Positions 27,104-35,895 of a stretch of DNA of 64,000 nucleotides are shown piece after piece (within the stretch, counting starts at the first letter, position 1; each line of letters opens with the position of its first letter). The DNA is from Acididesulfobacillus acetoxydans (GTDB lineage: Bacteria > Bacillota > Desulfitobacteriia > Desulfitobacteriales > Desulfitobacteriaceae), in NCBI RefSeq assembly GCF_902729405.1, contig NZ_LR746496.1:3968001-4032000 (forward strand), in the 5' to 3' direction. The position numbers and the translations under genes were made by a program. Under the pieces are notes generated by a model. That model was not told the origin of the DNA. It saw nothing but the letters and a program-made list of their open reading frames with translations, and did not search any database.

Positions 27104-28804
27104 TCAGGACAGCCTTCCCGTGGCCGCCGGGCCTTGTCTTTTCCGGGTATCCTCCTTTGGCCGCGCCTCCGCTCCCTCCGGCCGCTCTCTCAGATCTTGC
27201 GATTCCGATTTCAAATTGAGAATCCGGTCCGCCGACAAGGCCAGCTCCATGAGGCCCCGCCCGTTTGGCCTGGGAGCAACAAAAAATTTAAAGCGCTGCT
27301 TGTCTTCCACTCTTTCGATAATCGGCGTAATATAATAGGGAATTTCCCCCGCCGCCACCCGCCGAAACTGGTCGTTCAGCGGAAAAATCGAGCTTCCTTC
27401 GATAGATTTCTGGGTCGCTAAGGAAAAGATCCCTTCCCGATCTGTTAAGTAAATGTCATCCACATCCAGTTCCCGTTTTAACCGTTCCAGATCCTCGCGG
27501 GTGATCTCTTTTTCCGTGTCATAAGCCCGGAAGCGTTTGCCCCGGGTCACAAGAGTCTGGTTCAGGGCCTTTTCCGCAACCCATTGCTGCAATTCATTGG
27601 CGGACTCCGTCAGTTCGGCCAAAACCGTCCCGTTCCTTTCCAAAACCCGGCTCTGCTCCTCCATCGCTGCGGACACCTCCTCGGCACTGGCGGCCGTCGC
27701 CTGAGTCACGGCCGCGATTTCCTCGCCTTGCGCCTGCATGTCCAGGGCACTCCGGCTTATGTTTTGCACGGCGGAAACGATGATTTCAACCTTCCCGCTC
27801 ATGGTCCGCACAGCTCCCGCCACCCCGTCAAAAATCCCGGTCGCTTGGCCTACTGCTTTCACACTTTCCCGCAGATGCTCGGACAAAGCATTTTCTGACT
27901 TAGCGACCCGCTCTATGCCCTCGGTAATCCCCCCCAGGTTATTGCGTATCTCCTGGACGTGTTGGGTGGATTGCTCGGCCAGCTTTTTAACTTCCTCCGC
28001 CACGACAGAAAACCCGCGGCCCGCCTCCCCCGCGCGAGCCGCTTCAATCGCCGCGTTTAAAGCCAGTAAGGAAGTCTGGCCCGCGATCCCCTCGATCAGC
28101 TTCAGCACACCTCCGATCCCTTCGGACTCGCTGCTGAGACGCTCCACCGCTTCGTGCGTCTTATCCGCGTTTTCTCGCATAAAGCCCATCGTTTCCGTCA
28201 ACAGGCGGGTGGTCTCGACCCCTCTTGCCGACGATTTTCGTGCTTCCTCTGCCTCCCGAGCCAGCTCCCCCGCTTGCTCCCGCGCCTTACCCGCGTCCTC
28301 ACCGAGTGAAGCGACCAAGCGGTGGATCTCTTCTGCCAAAACCGCCTGGCGACTATTCTGTTCCGCGATTTGGGTCACACTGGCCGTAACCTCCTCAGTC
28401 CCCGCTTGGGTTTCCAAAAAGGCTTGGAAAATCTCATCCGCCGTGGCGTGCACTCTCACTGACAATCCGACCGCTGAGCCCAAGAAGAGGTGAATACTCT
28501 CCTGGACTTTCGCTATGGCCGTCAGCAAGCTCTGAAAAAAGCCCGAGTTTTGCGGAACTTCTTGGAAATAATCGCCCAGCGCGATTTCCCTGGCGACCCT
28601 GTCAGAGGCCAGCAAAGGCCGGATGACGCTCTTCCAGACCAGAAGGAAGACAACTCCCCCTTCAATGAGAACCTCCAGAACCTCCAACGGAATCCGGTAG
28701 TAAGACATCTTCCCGGCGACCCCCAGCAGCGCTTGGAATCCCCCTTGAATAAAGGAAAAAATGAGCAAGATGGCGATCATCAGCCGCGCCAACTTCGTTT
28801 TCAA
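27104..28804 (-). CDS. Methyl-accepting chemotaxis protein with C-terminal sensor domain
   Basis: 566 residues. Two hydrophobic segments lie in the first ~65 residues with almost nothing between that could be a periplasmic sensor. A long coiled-coil signalling region follows, with the conserved hairpin tip at GIAGQTSLLALNAAIEAARAGEAGRGF. After it, residues ~410-530 form a globular part (RFRAYDTEKEITREDLERLK ... VDDIYLTDREGIFSLATQ ... YYITPIIERVEDK) resembling a Cache or PAS-like sensor placed at the C terminus, hence inside the cell. A sigma-54 promoter and activator-like palindrome upstream tie it to the purine regulon, so it may steer cells by purine or energy status. Ligand unknown. Confidence 0.92.
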   Translation of the reverse strand: MKTKLARLMIAILLIFSFIQGGFQALLGVAGKMSYYRIPLEVLEVLIEGGVVFLLVWKSVIRPLLASDRVAREIALGDYFQEVPQNSGFFQSLLTAIAKVQESIHLFLGSAVGLSVRVHATADEIFQAFLETQAGTEEVTASVTQIAEQNSRQAVLAEEIHRLVASLGEDAGKAREQAGELAREAEEARKSSARGVETTRLLTETMGFMRENADKTHEAVERLSSESEGIGGVLKLIEGIAGQTSLLALNAAIEAARAGEAGRGFSVVAEEVKKLAEQSTQHVQEIRNNLGGITEGIERVAKSENALSEHLRESVKAVGQATGIFDGVAGAVRTMSGKVEIIVSAVQNISRSALDMQAQGEEIAAVTQATAASAEEVSAAMEEQSRVLERNGTVLAELTESANELQQWVAEKALNQTLVTRGKRFRAYDTEKEITREDLERLKRELDVDDIYLTDREGIFSLATQKSIEGSSIFPLNDQFRRVAAGEIPYYITPIIERVEDKQRFKFFVAPRPNGRGLMELALSADRILNLKSESQDLRERPEGAEARPKEDTRKRQGPAATGRLS

Positions 28805-28879
28805 CAGAATACCTCCTTTTGCGGCGTCGTCTGCCCGGGCGAAACCCTACACCGGATCGTTTCGCTCCGCAACAGATAA

Positions 28880-28896
28880 TGGCAAGTTTTGTGCCA
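28880..28896 (-). promoter_or_regulatory. Sigma-54 promoter of the chemoreceptor gene
   Basis: Minus strand TGGCAC-AAAAC-TTGCCA fits the consensus with correct spacing; predicted start near 28870, 66 nt before the ATG at 28804. Confidence 0.85.
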
Positions 28897-28970
28897 GGGT
28901 CCAAAACGCCTTCGAGCGCACTTCCGGCAGTACGGCCAGCCGTTTTTCTCTATAAATCCCTCCTTTCCGG

Positions 28971-28985
28971 GTCTCATATTGATAC
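28971..28985. promoter_or_regulatory. UAS-like palindrome upstream of the chemoreceptor
   Basis: GTCTCATATTGATAC matches GTCTCA-N3-TGAGAC at 11 of 12 positions, about 80 bp upstream of the sigma-54 promoter. The rest of the gap 28986-29363 holds a 14-bp repeat and the promoter of the carboxypeptidase but no gene. Confidence 0.65.
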
Positions 28986-29241
28986 TAGGTTCCTACTTTG
29001 ATACCCGTTTTTACCCGCGCCGGCACGCTCTTTCCCTCAGCCGATTTACAAGCTATATTAGTTATCGTCCGCGCTTGCCCTTCGCTTAATCACGGCGTTT
29101 ATTTTTTTCTTCCGAACCTTTCCCAACCGGTTTTGCGCAATACTTTTTTCCTTAGTAGGACCGGCTTTCCGGGACGAACTAAACAGACCTTACAACTTTA
29201 CTGCTCCGCATCATAACTTCCTCATACCGGGGCCATTTTTT

Positions 29242-29273
29242 GCAGGGGCTATTTTGCAGGGGCTATTTTGCAG
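29242..29273. repeat. Short 14-bp direct repeat
   Basis: GCAGGGGCTATTTT twice in tandem (29242-29255, 29256-29269) plus GCAG of a third, just upstream of the carboxypeptidase promoter. Confidence 0.85.
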
Positions 29274-29292
29274 ATCTGGCAGCTTTCGTGTC

Positions 29293-29321
29293 TTGTCGAA
29301 TGACCTGATTCCCTGTAGAAT
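29293..29321 (+). promoter_or_regulatory. Housekeeping-type promoter of the carboxypeptidase gene
   Basis: TTGTCG - 17 bp - TAGAAT, followed 42 bp later by the ATG with AGGAGG at 29352. Confidence 0.6.
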
Positions 29322-29363
29322 AAAATATGGCAAAAAAAATTCAACCACATTCAGGAGGGCATT

Positions 29364-30608
29364 ATGTCTGTACCGCAGCCGTCTCCCCAACCCGGGAAAT
29401 CTTCGTTGTTCAAAGGCCTCTACCTAAAGATTCTTCTTATCGTGATCATTGTCTTGGCTATTGTGGGAGCGGGCTTTGCCCAGCTCAACCGCCCCTACCC
29501 GCCGGTGGCCGCGGCACCCGTCACAGCGGGCACTGTTTTGCCCGGCAAATTTTCCGTCACTTTCCCCGCGCAGGGGGAAGCCGCTGTCGGAACCGAGAAT
29601 TTAGGCGTCGTCGCTTCCTCGCCTGATCAAGCCTCGGTCGCTATCGCCAGCGTGGCCAAAATCATGACCGCCTATCTGGTCCTGAAGGCCCATCCTTTGC
29701 AGCCGGGGGAAAGCGGACCCGTCCTGACAATGACGGCCCAAGATGTAGCTGACTATCAGCAGGGCCTTCAGAACAATTATTCTGTCCTTAAAGTTACTCA
29801 GGGAGAACAATTGACGGAGAGACAACTCCTCGAGGGTCTCCTCCTCCCTTCCGGCGACAACATCGCGGATACTTTGGCCCGTTGGGTCTCGGGATCGGAT
29901 TCAGCTTTCGTGGCGAAGATGAACGAAACCGCTAAATCCCTGAAGATGACATCCACTCACTACGCCGATGCCAGCGGAGTCAGTCCGGCCACTGTGAGCA
30001 GCGCGGTGGACCAAATCAAATTGGCCCAAGCAGCGATGCAGGACCGCGCTTTCCGCTCGATCGTCGCCATGCCTCAAGCCATCCTTCCCGTGGCCGGCAA
30101 GGTCTTTAACGTGGACGGAATGCTGGGTAAACACGGCATCGTCGGCATCAAGACCGGCTCCACCTCAGAGGCCGGCGGCTGCTTCATCTCGGCCACACCC
30201 GTGGTTGACGGGAGCAGCACCCACTACATCATCGGCGCAGTCCTGGGCCAAAAAACCGCTCTATCCTTGCAAAGTGCCTTCGACGCTACCGTGCAAATGC
30301 TCGATCAAGTACGTCCCGAGTTCAAATCCTACACCCTGCCTCAGCCTGCCGGGGGCTTTGCTCAAATCTCCACAGCCTGGCATGCGCAAAGCCCTTTGAA
30401 GACCACCCAGCCGGTGCAGGTTTTCGGCTATCCCGGCCTCAAAGTTCAGTACAGCACCCAGCTGCTTCACAGTCAACTCCCGCTGGCAGTCGGCGATCAA
30501 GCCGCGAACTTAAAAGTGCAGGCAGGCAGCCAGGTCCAGACCATTCCCCTGCGTACGGTTCAGAAAGTCACGCCGCCGGGATTGCTCTGGAAACTGTTCC
30601 GGCTCTAA
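29364..30608 (+). CDS. D-alanyl-D-alanine carboxypeptidase (penicillin-binding protein, S11 family)
   Basis: 414 residues. A signal-anchor helix (LKILLIVIIVLAIVGAGFA) at 20-38 is followed by the serine peptidase domain with all three active-site motifs: SVAK (catalytic Ser in SVAKIMTAY), SGDN and KTGST. It trims the terminal D-Ala of peptidoglycan outside the membrane. The C-terminal ~110 residues are a beta-rich extension. A good AGGAGG site precedes the ATG and a terminator lies 170 bp downstream. It is one of the few plus-strand genes and is transcribed alone. Confidence 0.94.
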   Translation: MSVPQPSPQPGKSSLFKGLYLKILLIVIIVLAIVGAGFAQLNRPYPPVAAAPVTAGTVLPGKFSVTFPAQGEAAVGTENLGVVASSPDQASVAIASVAKIMTAYLVLKAHPLQPGESGPVLTMTAQDVADYQQGLQNNYSVLKVTQGEQLTERQLLEGLLLPSGDNIADTLARWVSGSDSAFVAKMNETAKSLKMTSTHYADASGVSPATVSSAVDQIKLAQAAMQDRAFRSIVAMPQAILPVAGKVFNVDGMLGKHGIVGIKTGSTSEAGGCFISATPVVDGSSTHYIIGAVLGQKTALSLQSAFDATVQMLDQVRPEFKSYTLPQPAGGFAQISTAWHAQSPLKTTQPVQVFGYPGLKVQYSTQLLHSQLPLAVGDQAANLKVQAGSQVQTIPLRTVQKVTPPGLLWKLFRL

Positions 30609-30774
30609 ACGCGGCATGATAGATGCCTGAGCGCGCACGACACGGAAATACCCCTGCAAGCAAAAAGCCTCTGCTTTCAGATAGGATGACCAAGAGGCTT
30701 AGCCGCATACCTCCGGCTTTCGCCATGGGGAGATTCAGAGTAAGAAAACTCGGCTGGCACCAAGCTAAGAAAAA

Positions 30775-30804
30775 GCCGGAAAGAAAATTCTTTCCGGCTT
30801 TTTT
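30775..30804. terminator. Bidirectional rho-independent terminator
   Basis: GCCGGAAAGAA / TTCTTTCCGGC stem with T6 to the right and A5 to the left. It lies between the converging carboxypeptidase and YhgE genes and can end both transcripts. Confidence 0.92.
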
Positions 30805-30875
30805 CCGTTGACGGGATCAGCAGCTCGGTCCCTATATCTTGTTCATCTCTTGTACCGTCCCCCAATACAAGACTT

Positions 30876-30931
30876 ACTATACGGGATCTACTATACGGGA
30901 TCTACTATTCAGGACCTTCTTTACAGGACCT
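30876..30931. repeat. 14-bp tandem repeat, four units
   Basis: ACTATACGGGATCT twice exactly, then ACTATTCAGGACCT and TCTTTACAGGACCT. It lies between the terminator and the 3' end of the YhgE gene; no gene in 30805-31010. Confidence 0.85.
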
Positions 30932-31010
30932 CCTATGCATTTCTTCCCGTAGTCATGCGGCTTTCTCCTTCCTCACTCTGTCTTGCATTCTGCCACAGGC
31001 TCGTCCTGCC

Positions 31011-33848
31011 TCAGGCTCCAAGCTCAGGTGCCGGATGCAGATCCCGGACGCGTATTCTCGGCCTGGCAGCAAGCACTGCCAGGGCGAGGGAGAAAAGTCC
31101 GAAACCTGCCAGGACCATGAGGTCGGTCCCGAGCGGGATCACCGAACTTCCCGAGATAATCTGTCTCAACCCGGCCGTCGCGTAGGTCATCGGCAGGAAG
31201 GGGGAGATCACCCGGAAGAACTTCGGCACCAGTTCCAAGGGGAAAGTTCCGCCGCTGGACGTCAGCTGTAACATCAGCAGCACGATCGCGGCGAAGCGCC
31301 CGACCATACCGGCCGCTGCGACCAAGAGCTGCATGATGGCAATGAAAGTCAGACTCAGGAGAATGTTAAAACCATAAAAAGCCAGAACGTTGAGCGGATG
31401 CAGGCCGAGTACCTCAATCAAGACCAAGGAAGACACCACGGCCTGCAGTACGCCCAGGAGAGCGAAGGTCAAATACTTACCCAAGACAATATTCCAGGGT
31501 GAAACGCGGGAGGTGATCAGGCGCTTCTCCTTAATGTTAATGAGGAAGAAAAGCACCAAGGCCCCAACCCACAAAGACAAAGGAATGAAGTAAGGAGCAA
31601 AACCCGTCCCATAGGTCTGCACGGGATTCAGAGCATCTTTCACAATCCGCACCGGTTCCCCCATGTCTTTGGACACGAGCGACCGCTGTGCCGGCAAATT
31701 CTCCCGCACCTGTTTTACGCCCTTATTTAAGCCTTTCAGCAACTTTTGGCTTCCCGTCTTGGCTGTGTCGATTCCTTGGGTCAGTCCCGCGCTCCCGCTG
31801 TGCAAAGCCGTCAAACCACTTTGCAGGGAGGCGGAACCGCTTGCCGCCTGAGCCACTCCCTCGCTCACCGTCCGGGCTCCTTGGGCCAATTGCAGCGCAC
31901 CTTGGTTCAAGCCCGCCAGGTGCCCGGCAAATGTTTGAAATCCCCGCTCCAGCTCTCTTAAAGCACCCGTCAGGGCATTCAAACCGCTGCTCAGCTTTTG
32001 CCCTCCGTCCACGAGCTGGGGAAAGCCCTGGGCTCCTTGGACTAAACCCGCGGAAAGCCCGGAAGCCCCGGATGTCAGTTGGCTCAAGCCCGCCGTGAGC
32101 GCGGCCGAGCCGCGGTTGGCCTCTTTAAGCCCGCTGTTCAGACCCGCCGCCCCGGTCTGCAGCCGCCCCGCCCCATTGAGGAGCCGGTCCAGGCCGCCGT
32201 TGCTCGTGCCGAGAAGCTGATCTAAGCCTGTGCTCATTTGATTGGCTCCGTTATTAAGAGCCTCCACCCCGCCGTAGACCGTCTGAGGGTTAGCCGGGGA
32301 ATCATTGGTATTGTACAAGCCGGCATCCAGTTGCTGTAACCCCGTCAGGGCCGATGGCTGAGCCGGATCCGTCATAGGCCCCGTGAGCCCCGCGGCCACC
32401 TGCCCCAATCCGGCAGCGGCAGACTTGACCCCCGCCGTAATCCCGGTGGCCGGATCCGTGTTGGTGGGATCGAGAGTCGGCTGAACACTTTTCACCGCAG
32501 CGAACGCCGTCATAAAATCCTGGTTCTGGGCTAAGGCCGGGTCGGATGCCTCCATTTTCGCCAAAGACGCGGCAGCGGTCTGCAAAGCCTGGCTGTCCTG
32601 GCTCAGCCCCGCGGATGCCTGAGTCAGGCCGGAGGAAATTTGGCTCACACTCCCAGCCGCGGTTTGAATCCCCGGCATGATCCGGCCGGTCAAAGCTTGG
32701 TGCGCCGAGAGCACCGCCTGAAGGAGCTGACTCTGGGCCGAAGTCTGCGCGGCCAGCGTATTCGCTCCGTTTATAAGAGCGGGGACTCCGTTCTCAGGGT
32801 CATTCAGTTGCTGCTTCATCCGGCTTAGGCCGGAGTACACTTGGCCGGCGCCGACCTCCAGCTGGGCCGAACCGCCGAGAAGCGCCCCTGTCCCGGAGGT
32901 CAGATTCTCTGCTCCGTCATAGGCGGCGGCCGCCCCCTTCCGGATCTCCGCCGCCCCGGCGGCCGCACTGCCGATCTCCCCCCCGGCTTTGTTCAACCCA
33001 CCGGCCAAACTCGCCGAACCGGCGGCCAGCTCAGCGCTCCCTTGCTGCGCCTGCTCCAGACCCGTGCCGATGGGGCTCGTCGCCGCGAACAGGGCCTGCG
33101 CCCCGTCAGCCAGGGTGACATTTCCTGCCGCCACCTGATTCGCTCCGCTCGCCGCTGACTTTAATCCCTGAGTAATCTTTCCGGCCCCTCCGGCGACCGT
33201 CTGCAGCCGCTCAGTGATCTGCGCGCTGCCGGAAGCGGCTTGTTTCAGACCCTGATTCAGGTGCTGCGCGCCATCGGCCGCTGTCCGCATCCCGCTCTGC
33301 AAATCCGCCAGATTCAGGAAAACATTGTTCAGGAAGTCCCCCGCAATTTGCCCGTTAAACTCCCCTTTCAACTTCTCCGTTACTTTGTCGCCAATCTGCG
33401 AGGCCAAAAAGTTCTTGCTCGGATTGGAGTAATAAAACAAGCGGGCCTTCGGCGGGGTCTTACCGGATTTCGGGCCCCGGGTGATGTTGAGCAGGGTCTG
33501 GGAAAAGTCCGGCGGAATGATCAAAGCCAGGTCATATTTGGCCTCTTCCACCCCGTTTTTCGCATCCGCTTCGTTGGTGAACCTCCAGCCGACACTTGAA
33601 TCCCCTTTCAGCTTTTTGACTAGATCTTCCCCGGCATGAATGGTCTCACCATTGCGTACCGCCGCCCGGTCTAAGTTGACCACCGCGACCTTCAGGTGAT
33701 CCAAATGGCCATAAGGGTCCCAGAAAGCCGACAAATAAAGAAAACTGTAGAGCAGCGGCATGAAGCAAAGAGCCAGCGCCGCCAGCCGGGCAAAACGGTT
33801 ACGCCAGAGCCGTTTCAGTTCCATATGGGCCAAGTGAACGAACTGCAT
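31011..33848 (-). CDS. yhgE: YhgE/Pip-family ABC-2-type membrane protein
   Basis: 945 residues. A membrane helix near residues 20-45 (FARLAALALCFMPLLYSFLYL) precedes a very long extracytoplasmic part of Leu/Gly heptads (LNQGLKQAASGS, LSSGLNAL and many like them), the X-X-X-Leu-X-X-Gly repeats known from this family. Five or six membrane helices form the ABC-2-like C terminus from about residue 755. Family members act in export and are named from a phage-receptor homologue. It overlaps the ATPase gene by 50 bp and so should form a transporter with it. Three TetR-type operators control the set. Confidence 0.9.
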   Translation of the reverse strand: MQFVHLAHMELKRLWRNRFARLAALALCFMPLLYSFLYLSAFWDPYGHLDHLKVAVVNLDRAAVRNGETIHAGEDLVKKLKGDSSVGWRFTNEADAKNGVEEAKYDLALIIPPDFSQTLLNITRGPKSGKTPPKARLFYYSNPSKNFLASQIGDKVTEKLKGEFNGQIAGDFLNNVFLNLADLQSGMRTAADGAQHLNQGLKQAASGSAQITERLQTVAGGAGKITQGLKSAASGANQVAAGNVTLADGAQALFAATSPIGTGLEQAQQGSAELAAGSASLAGGLNKAGGEIGSAAAGAAEIRKGAAAAYDGAENLTSGTGALLGGSAQLEVGAGQVYSGLSRMKQQLNDPENGVPALINGANTLAAQTSAQSQLLQAVLSAHQALTGRIMPGIQTAAGSVSQISSGLTQASAGLSQDSQALQTAAASLAKMEASDPALAQNQDFMTAFAAVKSVQPTLDPTNTDPATGITAGVKSAAAGLGQVAAGLTGPMTDPAQPSALTGLQQLDAGLYNTNDSPANPQTVYGGVEALNNGANQMSTGLDQLLGTSNGGLDRLLNGAGRLQTGAAGLNSGLKEANRGSAALTAGLSQLTSGASGLSAGLVQGAQGFPQLVDGGQKLSSGLNALTGALRELERGFQTFAGHLAGLNQGALQLAQGARTVSEGVAQAASGSASLQSGLTALHSGSAGLTQGIDTAKTGSQKLLKGLNKGVKQVRENLPAQRSLVSKDMGEPVRIVKDALNPVQTYGTGFAPYFIPLSLWVGALVLFFLINIKEKRLITSRVSPWNIVLGKYLTFALLGVLQAVVSSLVLIEVLGLHPLNVLAFYGFNILLSLTFIAIMQLLVAAAGMVGRFAAIVLLMLQLTSSGGTFPLELVPKFFRVISPFLPMTYATAGLRQIISGSSVIPLGTDLMVLAGFGLFSLALAVLAARPRIRVRDLHPAPELGA

Positions 33849-34521
33849 GAAAACTCACCGCCTTTCCCTCAGGCATCGCAACAATTCTGTCACAGCGAAA
33901 AGCCGTTTCCTGCCGGCGGGTTGTCAGTACGACCGTCACTTCCCGCTCTTGCAACCGCCGCAAATGCTGCCAGAGAACCCCTGTCTCCTCGGCCGTCAAG
34001 CTCAATTCGGGTTCATCTAAAAGATAAACCCCCGGTTCTCCCACGCCGGCGACAGCCAGATTGACCAAGGCTTGCTCCATCGCTCCCACCCGGTCAACCA
34101 TCTGATCCCGCACGTCCTGCAAAGAAAACCTTCTCAGCACCTTGCGCACACTGTCCCCCGGATCCCGAGCCCCCACAGCCCGGGCTTGAAAGAGAAGGTT
34201 CTCCTCCACCGTCAGATTATAAAAAAGCGGATTAAAATCCCGAACAACACCTAACCCGATCATTTTGTTCGCCTTCTTCCCCTCTTTCAGCACGTCAACG
34301 TCGTCGCAGCGTACCTCCCCGCTTTTGGGCTTTAAGAGCCCGGCCAGGAGCAAGAGCAAAGCGGTTTTTCCGCTGGCGCTTCCTCCGTAGATTCCCGTTA
34401 CCTGCCCCATCGGAAAAGTCAGGCTGAGTCCGGCGAACACCGTGTTCCTTCCGTCTCTCACTGTGATGTCATGACATGAAAGTACCACCCGAAAAACCCC
34501 CTTTTTTCTCTTAAAAGACAT
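33799..34521 (-). CDS. ABC transporter ATPase, partner of YhgE
   Basis: 240 residues. Walker A is GGSASGKT and Walker B GVYLLDEPE. The usual LSGGQ signature is degraded: the matching stretch reads VGAMEQALVNLAVA, so ATP hydrolysis may be altered. The annotated ATG 34521 may be too early: GTG 34488 has AGGGGG nine bases before it and would give VVLSCHDITVRDG, the usual ABC start. The last ~17 residues overlap the beginning of yhgE in another frame. Energises export by the YhgE-type membrane protein. Confidence 0.85.
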   Translation of the reverse strand: MSFKRKKGVFRVVLSCHDITVRDGRNTVFAGLSLTFPMGQVTGIYGGSASGKTALLLLLAGLLKPKSGEVRCDDVDVLKEGKKANKMIGLGVVRDFNPLFYNLTVEENLLFQARAVGARDPGDSVRKVLRRFSLQDVRDQMVDRVGAMEQALVNLAVAGVGEPGVYLLDEPELSLTAEETGVLWQHLRRLQEREVTVVLTTRRQETAFRCDRIVAMPEGKAVSFHAVRSLGPYGTETALA

Positions 34522-34677
34522 TCTTAATCACTGAGAGCCGGGAAGCTCACTTCTTCCTTCTCGTCTCTGATTTTCGCACCCCCGACTTTCTTGCCACTGA
34601 CTTCGCACCCCCAACTTTCTTGTCTCTGATTTTCCTCTCCGGCCTTCTCACCTCCGGCAATCACCCTCAATTTGTGT

Positions 34678-34691
34678 ACTGACCAGTCAGT
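34678..34691. promoter_or_regulatory. TetR-type operator, copy 1
   Basis: ACTGACCAGTCAGT: perfect 6-bp arms ACTGAC/GTCAGT around CA. It is upstream of the ABC/yhgE operon. Confidence 0.75.
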
Positions 34692-34863
34692 CACCCACAG
34701 ACAGTCTTTGTCTCGGATACTTCCCTCCCCAGCCTTCTCGGCTCCGGCTGTCAGTTCACCGGCTTGCTTGTTAACTAACTCGCTTGTCAACCGCCCTGCC
34801 TGTCACGGCCCGCTTGTCTCCCGCTTACTTTCCGCCGGCGCTTGGAATCAGCCCAGTTTGCGC

Positions 34864-34877
34864 ACTGACCAGTCAGT
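34864..34877. promoter_or_regulatory. TetR-type operator, copy 2
   Basis: The same 14 bp ACTGACCAGTCAGT, 186 bp from copy 1 and also upstream of the ABC/yhgE operon. The flanking bases (GT/GC before, CA after) are shared too. Confidence 0.75.
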
Positions 34878-35010
34878 CATCTGAGAGCTGTCACTGTCTT
34901 CCTCCTCAGCTCATCCCGTTGTGCCGGCAGCCCGAACTTACGCTTGGACCCCCACAAGTCACGCCGGTATCCGGTCCAAACCAAACTCGGACCCATGCGC
35001 AGTCTCCAGC

Positions 35011-35163
35011 CATCCTGTCCCCGGACCCATGCTGTTCCGGACCCACGCTGCCCCCGGACCCACGCTGTCCCCGGACCATGCTGTCCCCCAACCATGCTGT
35101 CCCCCAACCACGCTGTCCCCCAACTCATCCTGTACCCAGGCCCATCCTGTACCCGGATCCATG
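35011..35163. repeat. 16-17-bp tandem repeat between tetR and the ABC operon
   Basis: About nine units of the form CCCACGCTGTCCCCGGA / CCATGCTGTCCCCCAA. It fills much of the 34522-35275 gap together with the two operators; a second, looser repeat (TTTCGCACCCCCGACTTTCTTG) lies at 34571-34635. No gene seen. Confidence 0.85.
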
Positions 35164-35275
35164 CTTCCGCATGCCTATCCGTAAATGCCTGTCTCATGCT
35201 GACTTTAGCTTAAGTAAGGGCTCAGGCCTAGGCTCCGACCCACGTTAAAGCCCCCGCTCACGCCCTGCCTGAGCC

Positions 35276-35854
35276 CTACCGGCTCTCCGTCAGAATCCCC
35301 CGCAGGGCATAATCCTGGAGTTCCCCGATGGTCGCCGCAATTTGCGCTTCCTGCTCCGCCAGCAGAAGATGCAGAGTAGCGGCAGCCGTCATGCCAAAGA
35401 TCGCGCTGGAGAGCAGCGCACTGTCGGTCCGGCGCAGCTTTCCTTCCCGTATTCCCTGTTCTATCATCTCCGCCAGCAGGTGCAGGTAACGGTTCAAGGT
35501 CTCCCTGAACAGCCTCTGCCGCTCTTGTTTCCCCCAGACTTCACTGAGCAGAATCTTGGCAAACTCGGGGTGCTCATAGGAAAGGCGGGTTTGGAGCTCG
35601 ATAGCTTTCCGCAACTTTGCCACCCCGTCCGGCATTTCAACGCAGGCCCGGGTTACGCTCTGGGTAAACCGTTCCACCGCGTCTTTCAGCAAGTGCAGAA
35701 ACAAGTCCTCCTTGCTCTTGTAGCGGTAAAAAAGCGTCCCTTTCGCCACCTTGGCTTTAGCCGCGATCTCATCCATAGTCGCCCGCTCAAAACCCTTGGC
35801 CGCGAAAACTTCAAGGGAACTCTCCAGAATGGCCTGCTCTCTCAGATCCGGCAT
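35276..35854 (-). CDS. TetR-family transcriptional regulator
   Basis: 192 residues. The N-terminal helix-turn-helix is clear: ILESSLEVFAAKGFERATMDEIAAKAKVAKGTLFYRYKSK-like, followed by an all-helical ligand domain. Upstream of its own start is an ACTGAC/GTCAGT-type palindrome, and two more copies precede the ABC/yhgE operon downstream, so it most likely represses itself and the exporter until a ligand binds. The gap to the ABC gene is about 750 bp and filled with repeats. Confidence 0.93.
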   Translation of the reverse strand: MPDLREQAILESSLEVFAAKGFERATMDEIAAKAKVAKGTLFYRYKSKEDLFLHLLKDAVERFTQSVTRACVEMPDGVAKLRKAIELQTRLSYEHPEFAKILLSEVWGKQERQRLFRETLNRYLHLLAEMIEQGIREGKLRRTDSALLSSAIFGMTAAATLHLLLAEQEAQIAATIGELQDYALRGILTESR

Positions 35855-35895
35855 GACATCCGCTCCTTAAAAAACTTTCTCGAACAACTCTTTGG

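Noticed and set aside
29229-29245. Plus-strand GGGGCC-ATTTT-TTGCAG as a sigma-54 promoter of the carboxypeptidase
   Set aside because: Only GG and GC match and it lies at the edge of a repeat; a regular -35/-10 promoter is better placed.
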